Shown: in pieces, positions 14,756 to 23,305 of the stretch
Layout of the letters: the number at the start of each line of letters is the position of its first letter
Numbering within the stretch: the stretch's first letter is position 1
Assembly: GCA_045591095.1 (NCBI GenBank)
Contig: JAZNSF010000019.1
Coordinates: forward strand, 1 to 23,305
Length of the DNA stretch: 23,305 nt
Direction of reading: 5' to 3'
From: SIG440 sp045591095
GTDB lineage: Bacteria; Bacillota; Clostridia; Monoglobales; Monoglobaceae
The notes under the pieces: generated by a model
Seen by the model: the letters and a program-made list of their open reading frames with translations, nothing else
The model's database searches: none
What the model was told of the DNA's origin: nothing
Made by a program: the position numbers and the translations under genes

Positions 14756-14805
14756 AACACCCCCAAATAGTATATAAAAGGACAACTATTTAAGAGGGTG
14801 TTTTT
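14756..14805 (+). promoter_or_regulatory. Hairpin with T tract covering the bofA ribosome site
   Basis: AACACCC (14756-14762) pairs with GGGTGTT (14796-14802), and AAATAGT (14765-14771) pairs with ACTATTT (14785-14791), with small internal loops. Five T residues follow, directly before the bofA ATG. The structure looks like a terminator for the upstream gene, yet its 3' arm contains the bofA ribosome site AGAGGG. CATACAAA (14746-14753) resembles a sigma-E -10 element, but I find no matching -35. Confidence 0.55.
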
Positions 14806-15072
14806 ATGTTTTTAAATAATACTTCTATATTTGCCTATGCTATAGGCATTTTGTTAGTTTTCGTTTTGTGCCGCATTTTTATAAAACCGCTAAAATGGGC
14901 ATTTAAGCTTGGACTAAGCAGCGTATTTGGCGGGCTTATCCTGTCGGCCATAAACTTTGCCGGTGGCTTTGCAGGGATTTCTGTGACAGTAAGTCCCCTT
15001 GCCGCTCTGATTGCAGGAACTTTGGGATTTCCCGGAGTCGTACTTGTTATTGCACTTGAGTATCTGCTTTAA
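14806..15072 (+). CDS. bofA: BofA-family pro-sigma-K processing inhibitor
   Basis: An 88-residue membrane protein of the BofA family. A first helix (about residues 8-26) is followed by a basic loop (FIKPLKWAFKLG), a second helix, and the conserved C-terminus PLAALIAGTLGFPGVVLVIALEYLL, in which the family's N/SPLTA-L-G-LGIPGV pattern is clear. In B. subtilis, BofA resides in the mother-cell side of the forespore membrane and holds the SpoIVFB protease inactive until the forespore signals. No spoIVFA or spoIVFB is in this window. Its ribosome site lies inside a hairpin. Its stop codon interlocks with that of the convergent UPF0182 gene (4-nt overlap). Together with spoVM it marks a spore former. 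Confidence 0.9.
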   Translation: MFLNNTSIFAYAIGILLVFVLCRIFIKPLKWAFKLGLSSVFGGLILSAINFAGGFAGISVTVSPLAALIAGTLGFPGVVLVIALEYLL

Positions 15073-17813
15073 TTCTCTATGCTCTTTTTGAGTTCCTCGA
15101 CCGAAGTTTCAAGAGCCTTCAAAGAACTTCCAAAAGCATTCCAGTCATTCTCGCTACTTGCCTTTTTGACTTTTTCAAACTCACTTACAACACGGCTTGC
15201 AACTGATTCGTAAGTTGGTGTAGTGTCAGGTTCTTCCCCGGTCAAGTCTGTTTGAAGTTGAGGATTCTGAGGAGCGTTTTCGCCAAACAGGGCATATAAA
15301 GCCTCCTCAAGATTTGATTTCATAACGATTTTTTCGTCATAAGCCACAACAACCTGCTTAAGCTCGGGCAGGGTTTTTTTGTTGCTTGAGGCAATATATA
15401 TAGGCTCAACATAAAGAATTGAATTTTCGATAGGCACAACTATCATATTTCCCCTTATAACCTGCGAGCCTCCCTGACTCCAAAGATTGAGTTCCTTAGA
15501 GATTTCCATATCCGAATTTATGCGGTTTTCCACCTGCATAGGACCATAAATGTTTATGTCTTTGGGGAATTTATAAACCTTGAGTCTGCCGTAATTCTTC
15601 CATTCGTTGCTAACTGCAAGCCATGCGACCATATTATCCTTATTGGCTAAGGTATAGGGAATGGTCAAAAGCAGTTCCTCTTCTTCTGATTCCTCAAGCT
15701 TCATCATATTATAGTATGCTTCTATCTCCCTTTCCTCAGTCGAGGTGCCATAACGTTCCTTGGCTATCGCCCACATATCGTTTTTGTTATAAAATACTGT
15801 GGGATTGGAAATATGATACTTTCCGTATACCCTTGCCTGAATGTCAAACAGATATTCAGGGTACTTGACATGTTTTTTTAGGTCCTCGGGAAGCTCATCA
15901 GTTTCAAAAACACCGGGATATAATGAATTATACATTTTGGCAATAGGGTCATTCTTGTCTACTATATAAAGCTTTACCTCGCCACTATACGCATCTACTA
16001 CGGCCTTTACTGAATTTCTTATATAATTGAATTCGCCTGCGCTTTGAGAATACGGATAAAGATTTGTTGTGGTGTATGCATCAATAATCCATTTAAGACC
16101 GCCGTCTTTGTCAATCACCATATATGGGTCATCATCATAGGTTAAAAATGGGGCAACCAGCTTTAGTCTTTCGGTTATATTCCGGTTTATCAGTATTCGG
16201 CTTTTAGCTGAAACAAGGTCAGATATTATAAGTCTTATATCGCCATACTTGATAGCAAATATAAGTCTGTTTAAGGGTGTAAGCTGCACGCCGCCCTTAC
16301 CATCATAAGAAAATTCAATATCTTCCTGATTTTCAGAATAATCAAGCTCTTTATACTTTTCGTTTCCTACTACAACATAATCATCGGTAATTTCGCCATA
16401 ATAAATTCTCGGCTGCTTTATCTCAGGCATCCCTTCAGTTGACCTTGGGGGGATATCCTTTATCAAAAACTTTGGTTGACCCTGAGCGGTAACTGTGTTT
16501 ATCGCATTGACTGTCACGCCAAAGCCGTGGGTATACCGAAGGGTTTTATTGATATAGGTATCTGCGCTGTCGCTTAAGTTTTCCTTGGTTATTTCGCGTG
16601 GAGTGATTGCGACAGCAGTCTTTTTGCCGTCAATTACATACGGCACAATATCTGTGTCCACAAACTTATAATAGTTTCTGATACCTTGAATCTGGTTAAG
16701 CACCGTCAGGTTTGCCGAAAGGTCAAGCACTCTTATATTATCTGTAACTTCGCTGTGGTCTTTTATATTTTGTGAAGTAAGATTGTTTCTTACATCAAAA
16801 ACCACTTCCGAAATATCGCCAATCCCATACGCGCTTTGAGTAAACTCTATATTAGTTGATATATTCTCCGACTCTTTAATTACCTCGTTTGGCGATACAA
16901 ACACGCCTTGAACCAAAAGCGAGAGCGCTGTAGTAAAAACAATAATTCCAAAAAACGCCGAAACTGTAAGAAGAGCCGCTTTTCGTTTAGCCTTATAAAG
17001 AAATACCAAAAGCAGTATGCTTAGCACAGCCAAAACATATGGCATTACCCTATAAAAATTAAGCCAGACTGTTTTTGCAGTAAATCCTGCGCCCTCTAAG
17101 TTATCGCCAAAGCTTCCGTAAAGTATCCCTTCTGCTTTAAAACGATAGGTAAAGCAGTATATCAAAATCAAAAGTGCTATATTAAAAATATTGTGAACAG
17201 CAATGCGCCTGATTGCAAAAAATTCCCTGAAAGAATATCCGCCAAAAGCTGTCCCCAAAAACCAATAAGCCAAAGCCACAAAAGCCGAAACGAAAAACCA
17301 CACTCCGAATGCGACATTTGCCAAGGTCTCCAAAAAAGGTCTTTCAAAAACATAATAACCAATATCCTTGCCAAACACGGGGTCTGTTTTTCCAAAATCT
17401 TTAGCATTAACAAAAGTTAAAAGCTTTTCCCAAAGACTACTTCCTGTAACGTAGCTTATTAAAAACGCCGCGATAATACATATCAAAAATGATGTGCCCA
17501 GCTTTTCAAACATTACTCGCTCTATATTAAGAACCGAAAGGTTTCGCCTTACAAAAAGAATGCTTATAAATACGAGAATAAAGGTCAACGCAAACATAGA
17601 AGTTTCTACTAAAGTCTTTGTTATTAAGTTTTTTAAAAACACGGTAGTATATTCGCTTCCAACTTCCAAAACCTCTATATATTCAAAAAATATTCTGCCT
17701 AAGTTCCAAACAGCAGCAATTATCAAAGCCACTATCAAAGTCAGAATTGTCTTTTTCGAAAAAAAGCTTTTTTTGTCGGCAAAATCCTTGCCAAAACCTT
17801 TCGAATCAATCAT
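15069..17813 (-). CDS. UPF0182 family membrane protein (COG1615)
   Basis: A 914-residue protein matching the UPF0182 family. Seven hydrophobic helices lie in the first third (starting about residues 25, 65, 105, 165, 205, 250 and 285), followed by ~570 residues of presumed extracytoplasmic domain beginning with FVSPNEVIKESENIS and containing TRSA-like blocks such as PFLTYDDDPYMVI and IDAYTTTNLYPYSQ. The tail (last ~70 residues) is acidic and predicted coiled. The family is of unknown function, widespread in Actinobacteria and Clostridia. I place the start at the ATG at 17813, eight nt after AAAGG, rather than the GTG at 17822 that overlaps the ribosome site. It follows ftsY by 23 nt and may be read through from the smc-ftsY transcript. 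Confidence 0.9.
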   Translation of the reverse strand: MIDSKGFGKDFADKKSFFSKKTILTLIVALIIAAVWNLGRIFFEYIEVLEVGSEYTTVFLKNLITKTLVETSMFALTFILVFISILFVRRNLSVLNIERVMFEKLGTSFLICIIAAFLISYVTGSSLWEKLLTFVNAKDFGKTDPVFGKDIGYYVFERPFLETLANVAFGVWFFVSAFVALAYWFLGTAFGGYSFREFFAIRRIAVHNIFNIALLILIYCFTYRFKAEGILYGSFGDNLEGAGFTAKTVWLNFYRVMPYVLAVLSILLLVFLYKAKRKAALLTVSAFFGIIVFTTALSLLVQGVFVSPNEVIKESENISTNIEFTQSAYGIGDISEVVFDVRNNLTSQNIKDHSEVTDNIRVLDLSANLTVLNQIQGIRNYYKFVDTDIVPYVIDGKKTAVAITPREITKENLSDSADTYINKTLRYTHGFGVTVNAINTVTAQGQPKFLIKDIPPRSTEGMPEIKQPRIYYGEITDDYVVVGNEKYKELDYSENQEDIEFSYDGKGGVQLTPLNRLIFAIKYGDIRLIISDLVSAKSRILINRNITERLKLVAPFLTYDDDPYMVIDKDGGLKWIIDAYTTTNLYPYSQSAGEFNYIRNSVKAVVDAYSGEVKLYIVDKNDPIAKMYNSLYPGVFETDELPEDLKKHVKYPEYLFDIQARVYGKYHISNPTVFYNKNDMWAIAKERYGTSTEEREIEAYYNMMKLEESEEEELLLTIPYTLANKDNMVAWLAVSNEWKNYGRLKVYKFPKDINIYGPMQVENRINSDMEISKELNLWSQGGSQVIRGNMIVVPIENSILYVEPIYIASSNKKTLPELKQVVVAYDEKIVMKSNLEEALYALFGENAPQNPQLQTDLTGEEPDTTPTYESVASRVVSEFEKVKKASSENDWNAFGSSLKALETSVEELKKSIEN

Positions 17814-17836
17814 AACAGTCACCTTTCCTTTTGTGA

Positions 17837-18754
17837 TTACTCTTCGTGTGGGATAATCGCCTCCACAAAGCCTTCGGGGTCAAACTCATGGATATCGTCA
17901 ATTCCCTCGCCAAGTCCCACAAGCTTGACCGGTATCGAATAGTCATTCTTAATGGCAAACACTATGCCGCCTTTTGCAGTTCCGTCAAGCTTTGTAAGGA
18001 TTATTCCTGTAATATCCGCCGCTTCCTTAAACTGCTCGGCCTGATGAACGGCGTTTTGGCCGGTGGTTGCATCAAGCACCAAAAGAACTTCGCGGGAGGA
18101 ATTGGGAAGCTCCTTTCCTATTATCCGATAAATCTTTTTAAGTTCTTCCATAAGGTTTTTCTTGTTGTGAAGCCTGCCGGCAGTATCGCAAAGCAAAACA
18201 TCGGCTCCGCGTTTTTTTGCCGCTGCTATTGCGTCAAAAATAACCGCCGCCGGGTCAGACCCCTCCTGCTGCTTGATAATCTCGGCGTTTGCACGGTCTG
18301 CCCACACCTCAAGCTGCTCGATTGCCGCCGCACGGAATGTATCAGCCGCAGCAATAACAACCTTTTTACCCTGATTTGTAAACCTTGCGGCAAGCTTACC
18401 TATGGAAGTAGTCTTTCCCACACCATTTACACCTATAACCATTATTACAGCAGGTGTTCCTTCCAGAGTAAGGCTGTTGCCTCCTTCTGTAAGGATTTCT
18501 TTTAATATTTCCTTAAGTTCCGTCTTTAAGAGGCTGCTTTGTGAAATTCTTTTCTCTTTTGCCCTGAGCCTAAGCCTTTCTATTATCTCGCATGATGTGT
18601 TTACCCCTAAATCCGCCATAATTAAAGCTTCTTCAAGTTCTTCAAAAAGCTCTTCATCAACAGATTTAAAGATGCTTAAAACATCCTCAAGCTTCGAGCC
18701 TACAGACTCCTTTGTTTTGCTAAGGCTCTCCTTTAGTTTGTCAAAAAGTCCCAT
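17837..18754 (-). CDS. ftsY: Signal recognition particle receptor FtsY
   Basis: A 305-residue SRP-type GTPase. It consists of the NG domain with only a short charged N-terminus (MGLFDKLKESLSKTK), as usual in Firmicutes, and lacks the long acidic A domain of E. coli. Visible GTPase motifs are G1 GVNGVGKTT (about 108), AADTFRAAAIEQL, G3 DTAGRLHNKKNLMEEL (about 190) and G4 TKLDGTAKGG (about 251), with the C-terminal GLGEGIDDIHEFDPEGF. FtsY receives ribosome-SRP complexes at the membrane for co-translational insertion. Its ATG overlaps the smc stop codon by one base (TAATG), with a GAGGTG site inside smc, so the two are translationally coupled. Confidence 0.98.
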   Translation of the reverse strand: MGLFDKLKESLSKTKESVGSKLEDVLSIFKSVDEELFEELEEALIMADLGVNTSCEIIERLRLRAKEKRISQSSLLKTELKEILKEILTEGGNSLTLEGTPAVIMVIGVNGVGKTTSIGKLAARFTNQGKKVVIAAADTFRAAAIEQLEVWADRANAEIIKQQEGSDPAAVIFDAIAAAKKRGADVLLCDTAGRLHNKKNLMEELKKIYRIIGKELPNSSREVLLVLDATTGQNAVHQAEQFKEAADITGIILTKLDGTAKGGIVFAIKNDYSIPVKLVGLGEGIDDIHEFDPEGFVEAIIPHEE

Positions 18755-21700
18755 TATTCTGTCACCTCATCAATATCTAGTGCCAACAGCTTTGAAATAC
18801 CCTTTTCCTGCATAGTAACACCATACAAAATATTTGCAGCTTCCATTGTACCGCGACGGTGCGTTACAACAATAAACTGAGTCTTTGTGCTGTACTTTTT
18901 AAGATAATCTGCAAATCTGTATACGTTTACATCATCAAGTGCAGCCTCAATCTCGTCAAGAATACAAAATGGCGTAGGTCTTACCTTGAGTATTGCAAAA
19001 AGCAGTGCTATCGCAGTAAATGCTTTTTCGCCGCCCGAAAGAAGCATAAGATTCTGTAGCTTTTTACCCGGCGGCTGAGCCTCGATTTCGACACCACTTT
19101 CCAAAACATCATCAGGGTCCGAAAGACTTAAATTAGCCTGACCGCCACCGAAAAGCTCCCTAAACACCGCATTAAAGTTTTTGCTTATTACAGAGAACTG
19201 CTCCGCAAACTGTTTTCTCATAATTTCAAGCATTTCTTCAATCAGGCTTTCAAGCTCTTCTTTGGCTTTTTCAAGGTCATTTGTTTGCTCGGTAAGGAAG
19301 TTAAACCTCTCGCTTACGTTTTTATATTCCTCAATTGCATCAATATTTATGCTGCCTAGTGCTTTTATTTTTCCTTTTAAGCTAGCAATTTCGCGGTTTG
19401 CCTCGGTAAGGTTTATTTCTTCATCCGTTTTTAGTTTTACCGCCTCGGTGTATGTCAGTTCATACTCCTCCCAAAGATGCGCAAAAATACCGTCAAGCTC
19501 GGTTTCAAGCTTTGCTTTTTGGGCCTCGGCTTTTACCTTTTGCTGTCCCAAAGTAAAGAGCTTCTCTCTGGTATCTTTGATTTCGTCCTGAAGCTTTCGG
19601 ATTTTTAGGTCGTCATTTTTACGAAGAAACGAAAGTTCTTCAATCCTCTTGTCAATCTCGGCCGAATGAAGTTCCAAATTCCCAAGATTTTTACGCATTT
19701 CGTCGATTTCGGCTTTAACTTCTTCAATCTTTTTGCTAAATCCGTCTATCTGCGCGTTCTTTTCGGCAATTTCAGCCTTTACTTGCTCTTTTTCAGATAA
19801 AACGCCCGAAAGTCGTTCTTCCTGATGCTCTATGTCTTTAACTTTAGCATTTTCCTCGATGGTAACGCTTACTATCTGAGCATTGATAGACTGAACCCTT
19901 TCAAAAAGCTTGTCATTGTCGTTTTGTCTGCCCTCTGCGCTGCTTCTTAAAGCAGTTATTTCGCTTTCAAGCTCGGCTATTCTGGTGCTGCAGTTTTTAA
20001 TATCTGCATTTATCTCTTTGGTCCTACGGTCTACAGTTTCTATATCCCGAAGAAGTGTCGCCTTTCGTTCCTCAGCGTCCAAAAGATATCTGTCACTATG
20101 CTCGGATTCTGCTTTTAGTTTTATGTATTCTTCGTTCTTAGCCATAAAGTCTTTACGTGCATTTTCTGCATTTTGGCGCACTTTTTCAAAAATCCTTGTA
20201 TTTTCGGCTTCGCTGTTCTCAATTTTCTTAAGGCTGTTTTTAAGTTCCTCAATTTTAGTGCCAAGGCTTTCAATCTCGGCTTTTCGTGACAAAAATCCCG
20301 AGTTTTTGCCAAAGCTACCGCCAGTCATCGCACCGCCAGCTTGCATAATTTCGCCGTCAAGAGTCACAATGCGGAACTTATGCCCGCACTTAGCCGCCAT
20401 AGCTATAGCATTATCAATATTGTCGGCAACAACAGTACTTCCCAAGACATTTCCCACAATGCCGTCATATTTCTTTTCAAAATCCACAAGGTCCTTGGCT
20501 ATGGCAATATAACCCTTCATCTTTGAAGCCAGAGAAACATCAACCGTTCTCCCTTTAACAGTCGAAATGGGCATAAATGTTGCGCGGCCGAGGCTATTTT
20601 GCTTAAGATAGTTTATTGCTTTCTTTGCATCTTGTTCACTCTCGGTAACAATATTCTGACTCACTGACGCCAATGCGGTCTCGATTGCTGTAACATACTT
20701 TTTGTCGGTCTTTATAAGGTTGGAAAGAGGTCCGTAAATCTTGCAAGTTTTTAAAGGACCTTTGCTATAAGCCGTCATAACCGACTTAACGCTTTTACCA
20801 TAACCGTCAAAGTCATTTTCCATATCCTCAAGAACACTTTTTCGGGAGGTGTTTCGGCTAAGCTCGGCAATAGCTTCGTTTTTCTGCTTTAAAAGTTCCT
20901 CTGCCATTTTTTGCGTATTCTTGTGGCTTTCGTCTGCTTCTTTTGACTGATTTTCGGCCATTACAAGCTCTGAATTTAGTCTTTCAAGACGAACTTTGAG
21001 TTCCTGGTTTTCTTTAGCTATTTGAGTATAACCGTCTTTTTCTGCTTCAAGCTCACTTTCTGCGTTAGTTCGCTCGGTCTCAAAGTTTTCGATAAGAATA
21101 TTATAGTTTGTGATTTTACTTCTTAGCGACCCGATTTCTGAGGTCTTGTCAATAACCTCTCCCTTTAGATTTTCAACATTTTCGGTTTCTTTTGAAAGAA
21201 GATCGCTTACCTCGTTAAGCTCGCTTTCAAGCGAGTGCTTTCTATCAAGGATATGGCCCTTTTCTTCTTTAAATTCCGAAATTGTTTTGCTGTAGCCATC
21301 AATAAGGGCATCAAGCTGTTCTAATCCCCTCTCGCTTTTTTCAATTTCTTCGCCTATACGCTCGATATTTTCTTTAAAATGCTCAATATTTGCAAGCGAC
21401 AGATTTATGTTATTCGAACCATCCGATGCCTTTTCTTGTTCTTCTTCCTTGGTCTTTCTTAGGGCTTCGGTCTCCTCGTCGTACCTTTCTATATTCTCAT
21501 AAAGGCCCTTGATACTGTCCTCTACGTCCTCGGTTTCTTTTTGCATTTTGTCAATGCTTTCTGAAATCGCGCCATAGTCTTTTTCTGCGATTTTTAAATC
21601 AGCCTTAAACTTTTCAATCGAAACAACCGAAGCATTTACCTCGATAGCCTTAAGTTCGTCACGAAGCACAAGATATTTTTTAGCCTTTTCGGACTGATTT

Positions 21701-22317
21701 TTAAGTGGCTCGAGCTGGCCCTCAAGCTCGTGCATAATGTCATTTACACGGGTTAAGTTTTCGTTTGTGCGCTCCAGCTTTCTTTCTGCCTCGTTTTTGC
21801 GGTACTTGTACTTTGTAATCCCTGCCGCTTCCTCAAATATGCGGCGGCGGTCCTCGGATTTGTTACTCAAAATCTCGTCGATTTTGCCCTGCCCGATTAT
21901 TGAGTAGCCCTCTCTGCCAAGACCTGTATCCATAAAAAGCTCGTGAATGTCCTTAAGGCGACAAGCATTTTTGTTTATGTAATATTCGCCCTCGCCGCTT
22001 CGATACACTCGTCTTGTAACGGTAATCTCTTCATAATCTAAGGGAAAAACTCTCTCCGAATTATCAAGCACCAAAGAAACCTCGGCAAAGCCAAGTGGCT
22101 TTCTTACCTCGGTTCCCGAAAATATAACATCCTCCATACGGCTTCCACGGAGGGACTTAATGCTTTGTTCGCCCATTACCCATCTTATGGCATCCGAAAT
22201 ATTGCTCTTACCTGACCCGTTTGGTCCTACAATAGCGGTGATGCCTGGGTTAAAATCAAAATAGATTTTATCGGCAAACGACTTAAAGCCCTGCATTTCT
22301 ACGCTCTTTAGATACAA
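18754..22317 (-). CDS. smc: Chromosome segregation protein SMC
   Basis: An 1187-residue SMC, the normal length. The N-terminal head begins YLKSVEMQGFKSFADK with Walker A GPNGSGKSN (residues 32-40). Two long coiled coils surround a hinge at about 515-640 that contains the conserved glycine run near GGAMTGGS. The C-terminal head has the signature LSGGEKAFTAIALL (about 1085) and Walker B FCILDEIEAALDD (about 1113). With ScpA and ScpB, not in this window, it forms the condensin that organises origin regions. The start is a TTG, fixed by the conserved first residues and an AAAGGAGG site 7 nt upstream. That ribosome site lies in a hairpin (22328-22346) that competes with a larger one. It precedes ftsY as in many Firmicutes, but rnc is not directly upstream; ricT is. 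Confidence 0.98.
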   Translation of the reverse strand: MYLKSVEMQGFKSFADKIYFDFNPGITAIVGPNGSGKSNISDAIRWVMGEQSIKSLRGSRMEDVIFSGTEVRKPLGFAEVSLVLDNSERVFPLDYEEITVTRRVYRSGEGEYYINKNACRLKDIHELFMDTGLGREGYSIIGQGKIDEILSNKSEDRRRIFEEAAGITKYKYRKNEAERKLERTNENLTRVNDIMHELEGQLEPLKNQSEKAKKYLVLRDELKAIEVNASVVSIEKFKADLKIAEKDYGAISESIDKMQKETEDVEDSIKGLYENIERYDEETEALRKTKEEEQEKASDGSNNINLSLANIEHFKENIERIGEEIEKSERGLEQLDALIDGYSKTISEFKEEKGHILDRKHSLESELNEVSDLLSKETENVENLKGEVIDKTSEIGSLRSKITNYNILIENFETERTNAESELEAEKDGYTQIAKENQELKVRLERLNSELVMAENQSKEADESHKNTQKMAEELLKQKNEAIAELSRNTSRKSVLEDMENDFDGYGKSVKSVMTAYSKGPLKTCKIYGPLSNLIKTDKKYVTAIETALASVSQNIVTESEQDAKKAINYLKQNSLGRATFMPISTVKGRTVDVSLASKMKGYIAIAKDLVDFEKKYDGIVGNVLGSTVVADNIDNAIAMAAKCGHKFRIVTLDGEIMQAGGAMTGGSFGKNSGFLSRKAEIESLGTKIEELKNSLKKIENSEAENTRIFEKVRQNAENARKDFMAKNEEYIKLKAESEHSDRYLLDAEERKATLLRDIETVDRRTKEINADIKNCSTRIAELESEITALRSSAEGRQNDNDKLFERVQSINAQIVSVTIEENAKVKDIEHQEERLSGVLSEKEQVKAEIAEKNAQIDGFSKKIEEVKAEIDEMRKNLGNLELHSAEIDKRIEELSFLRKNDDLKIRKLQDEIKDTREKLFTLGQQKVKAEAQKAKLETELDGIFAHLWEEYELTYTEAVKLKTDEEINLTEANREIASLKGKIKALGSINIDAIEEYKNVSERFNFLTEQTNDLEKAKEELESLIEEMLEIMRKQFAEQFSVISKNFNAVFRELFGGGQANLSLSDPDDVLESGVEIEAQPPGKKLQNLMLLSGGEKAFTAIALLFAILKVRPTPFCILDEIEAALDDVNVYRFADYLKKYSTKTQFIVVTHRRGTMEAANILYGVTMQEKGISKLLALDIDEVTE

Positions 22318-22327
22318 TTAACTTCCT

Positions 22328-22390
22328 CCTTTGGTAAACCAAAAGGACGTTCAAAATCAAGACAAACTACCTGTCGGCTTTGACGTCCTT
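22328..22390 (-). promoter_or_regulatory. Two mutually exclusive hairpins in the smc leader
   Basis: On the minus strand, hairpin A pairs AAGGACGTCAAA (22379-22390) with TTTTGAACGTCCTT (22343-22356), with one bulge, and is followed by TTTTGG. Hairpin B pairs CCTTTTGGT (22338-22346) with ACCAAAGG (22328-22335) and includes the smc ribosome site (CCTCCTTT on the plus strand, 22325-22332). The two share the bases 22343-22346, so both cannot form fully together. This looks like an attenuator or translational switch; function is inferred. Confidence 0.5.
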
Positions 22391-22399
22391 ATAAAAGTT

Positions 22400-23254
22400 T
22401 TAATCTTCTTTTGCTTCTGTTTCTTGCACTTCTTCTGCCTTACCTTTTTTGATTGTCTTTACGTCTTTGGCGTCAAGAATTTTAAAGACAGGTTCTTCCT
22501 GACTTCCAAACTTAACCTTGATAAGTCCTTTTAGAACAAACGCCTCGGTAACTACGCCGCTTTCGCCGTCGTATTCAACTACAGCGCCCTTTGTGGGGAC
22601 CTTTTTAAGCAAGTCCTCGTATGCTGCCTGTTCGTACTGAAGACAGCACATAAGCCTTCCGCAAATCCCTGAAATCTTGGTTGGGTTTAGCGACAGTCCC
22701 TGATCCTTGGCCATACGTATCGAAACCGAATGGAAATCATTCAGGAAGGTCGAACAGCAAAGGGGTCTTCCGCATCCGCCAATTGCGCCAAGGGTTTTGG
22801 CTTCGTCCCTTACGCCCATCTGCCGAAGCTCGATACGTGTTTTGAATATCCCTGCCAAGGTCTTTACAAGTTCCCTAAAATCCACTCTTCCCTCTGCTGT
22901 AAAATAGAAAAGTATCTTGCTGCCATCAAAGGTATACTCTGTATTAATAAGCTTCATATCCAGATTATGTTCACGGATTTTTTCCAAAGCTATATTGAAA
23001 GCCTCTTTTTCTTTTTCGCGGTTTTTTTCCAGTCTGTCGTAGTCAGCATTTGTGGCAGGACGGATTATTGGCTTGAGAGGTGCAACAATCTCGTCATCCG
23101 AAACCTCACAGTTTGGCGACGCTACTGTTCCAAACTCAATACCGCGGGCCGTTTCAACAACAACACCTTGTCCTACGTGCAGTTTGCTACCTTTTGGGTC
23201 AAAGTAATATACTTTCCCCACTTTATTAAACTTTACTCCTATAACCTCTGTCAT
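22400..23254 (-). CDS. ricT: PSP1-domain protein of the RicT (YaaT) family
   Basis: A 284-residue protein of the PSP1/RicT type. After an N-terminal barrel-like segment (VGKVYYFDPKGSKLHVGQGVVVETARGIEFGTV), the conserved core has YTFDGSKILFYFTAEGRVDFRELVK, then GGCGRPLCCSTFL (about residue 160) and GICGRLMCCLQYE (about 195). These cysteines are known in B. subtilis RicT to help bind Fe-S clusters in the RicA-RicF-RicT complex, which supports RNase Y mRNA maturation and influences sporulation and competence. The C-terminus is charged. The start has GGGAGG 7 nt upstream. smc follows after 82 nt. No ricA or ricF is in the window. A small inverted repeat (CAAACAT/ATGTTTG, 23280-23299) lies upstream at the window edge. 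Confidence 0.95.
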   Translation of the reverse strand: MTEVIGVKFNKVGKVYYFDPKGSKLHVGQGVVVETARGIEFGTVASPNCEVSDDEIVAPLKPIIRPATNADYDRLEKNREKEKEAFNIALEKIREHNLDMKLINTEYTFDGSKILFYFTAEGRVDFRELVKTLAGIFKTRIELRQMGVRDEAKTLGAIGGCGRPLCCSTFLNDFHSVSIRMAKDQGLSLNPTKISGICGRLMCCLQYEQAAYEDLLKKVPTKGAVVEYDGESGVVTEAFVLKGLIKVKFGSQEEPVFKILDAKDVKTIKKGKAEEVQETEAKED

Positions 23255-23305
23255 TTATTGCCTCCCACAGTTCAACACACAAACATTGTGAAATGTTTGC
23301 ATAGC

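Noticed and set aside
17846..18505. Plus-strand frame of 219 codons antisense to ftsY
   Set aside because: ftsY on the minus strand is unmistakable. The antisense frame has no ribosome site and no recognisable domain.
19910..20512. Plus-strand frame of 200 codons, very rich in Ser, Phe and Leu
   Set aside because: The composition is the usual shadow of Glu/Lys-rich coiled-coil codons of smc on the other strand.
23280..23299. Inverted repeat CAAACAT/ATGTTTG upstream of ricT
   Set aside because: Only 7 bp, with no T tract and at the window edge. It could lie within the end of an upstream gene, so I give it no function.
1..23305. CRISPR array, prophage, integrase or attachment site
   Set aside because: No regularly spaced repeats, no integrase or phage genes, and the single tRNA has no adjacent repeated 3' end.

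Overview
The window looks like chromosomal DNA of an anaerobic, endospore-forming Firmicute of the class Clostridia. The gene set supports this: spoVM, bofA, a RicT/YaaT-type PSP1 protein, an S-layer-homology surface protein, rubrerythrin, a TatD-associated-type radical SAM protein, AT-rich spacers and strong GGAGG ribosome sites. I cannot place it more finely. I see no phage, complete transposon or CRISPR array. Most of the window is core or ordinary lineage genes, and the more unusual material is in small ORFs and intergenic RNA structures.

Layout. (1) Positions 138-6288, minus strand: one tightly spaced block of an HlyD-type adaptor, MacB-like ATPase and permease, and an SLH-domain surface protein, probably one export operon. 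(2) Positions 6409-7503: a small four-cysteine protein gene bracketed by two hairpins with the same core stem, then rubrerythrin and tRNA-Leu(CAA), each with a clear sigma-A promoter and terminator. (3) Positions 7571-8743: a sugar-1-kinase-like (NahK-type) gene whose terminator loop appears to hold a small palindromic insert. (4) Positions 9052-9571: rpmB facing an unusually short gene, spoVM (27 codons), which follows a two-helix membrane protein. The spoVM-rpmB adjacency is also found in Bacillus subtilis. (5) Positions 9712-14740, plus strand: a YhaO/YhaN (SbcD/SbcC-like) nuclease-ATPase pair, a radical SAM protein and a DUF2156 protein. (6) Positions 14806-15072: bofA, with its ribosome site inside a hairpin. 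(7) Positions 15069-23254, minus strand: ricT, smc, ftsY and a UPF0182 membrane protein. The ricT-smc gap contains two mutually exclusive hairpins in front of a TTG-initiated smc.

Functional themes are sporulation (SpoVM, BofA, RicT), chromosome and membrane-targeting housekeeping (SMC, FtsY), DNA-end processing (YhaO/YhaN), oxidative stress defence (rubrerythrin) and envelope export (HlyD/MacB/SLH). I found no convincing undescribed multi-gene system. The best leads are the spoVM microgene with its membrane-protein partner, the RNA switch-like leaders of smc and bofA, the palindromic insertion inside a terminator, and the SLH protein joined to a tandem-module exporter.
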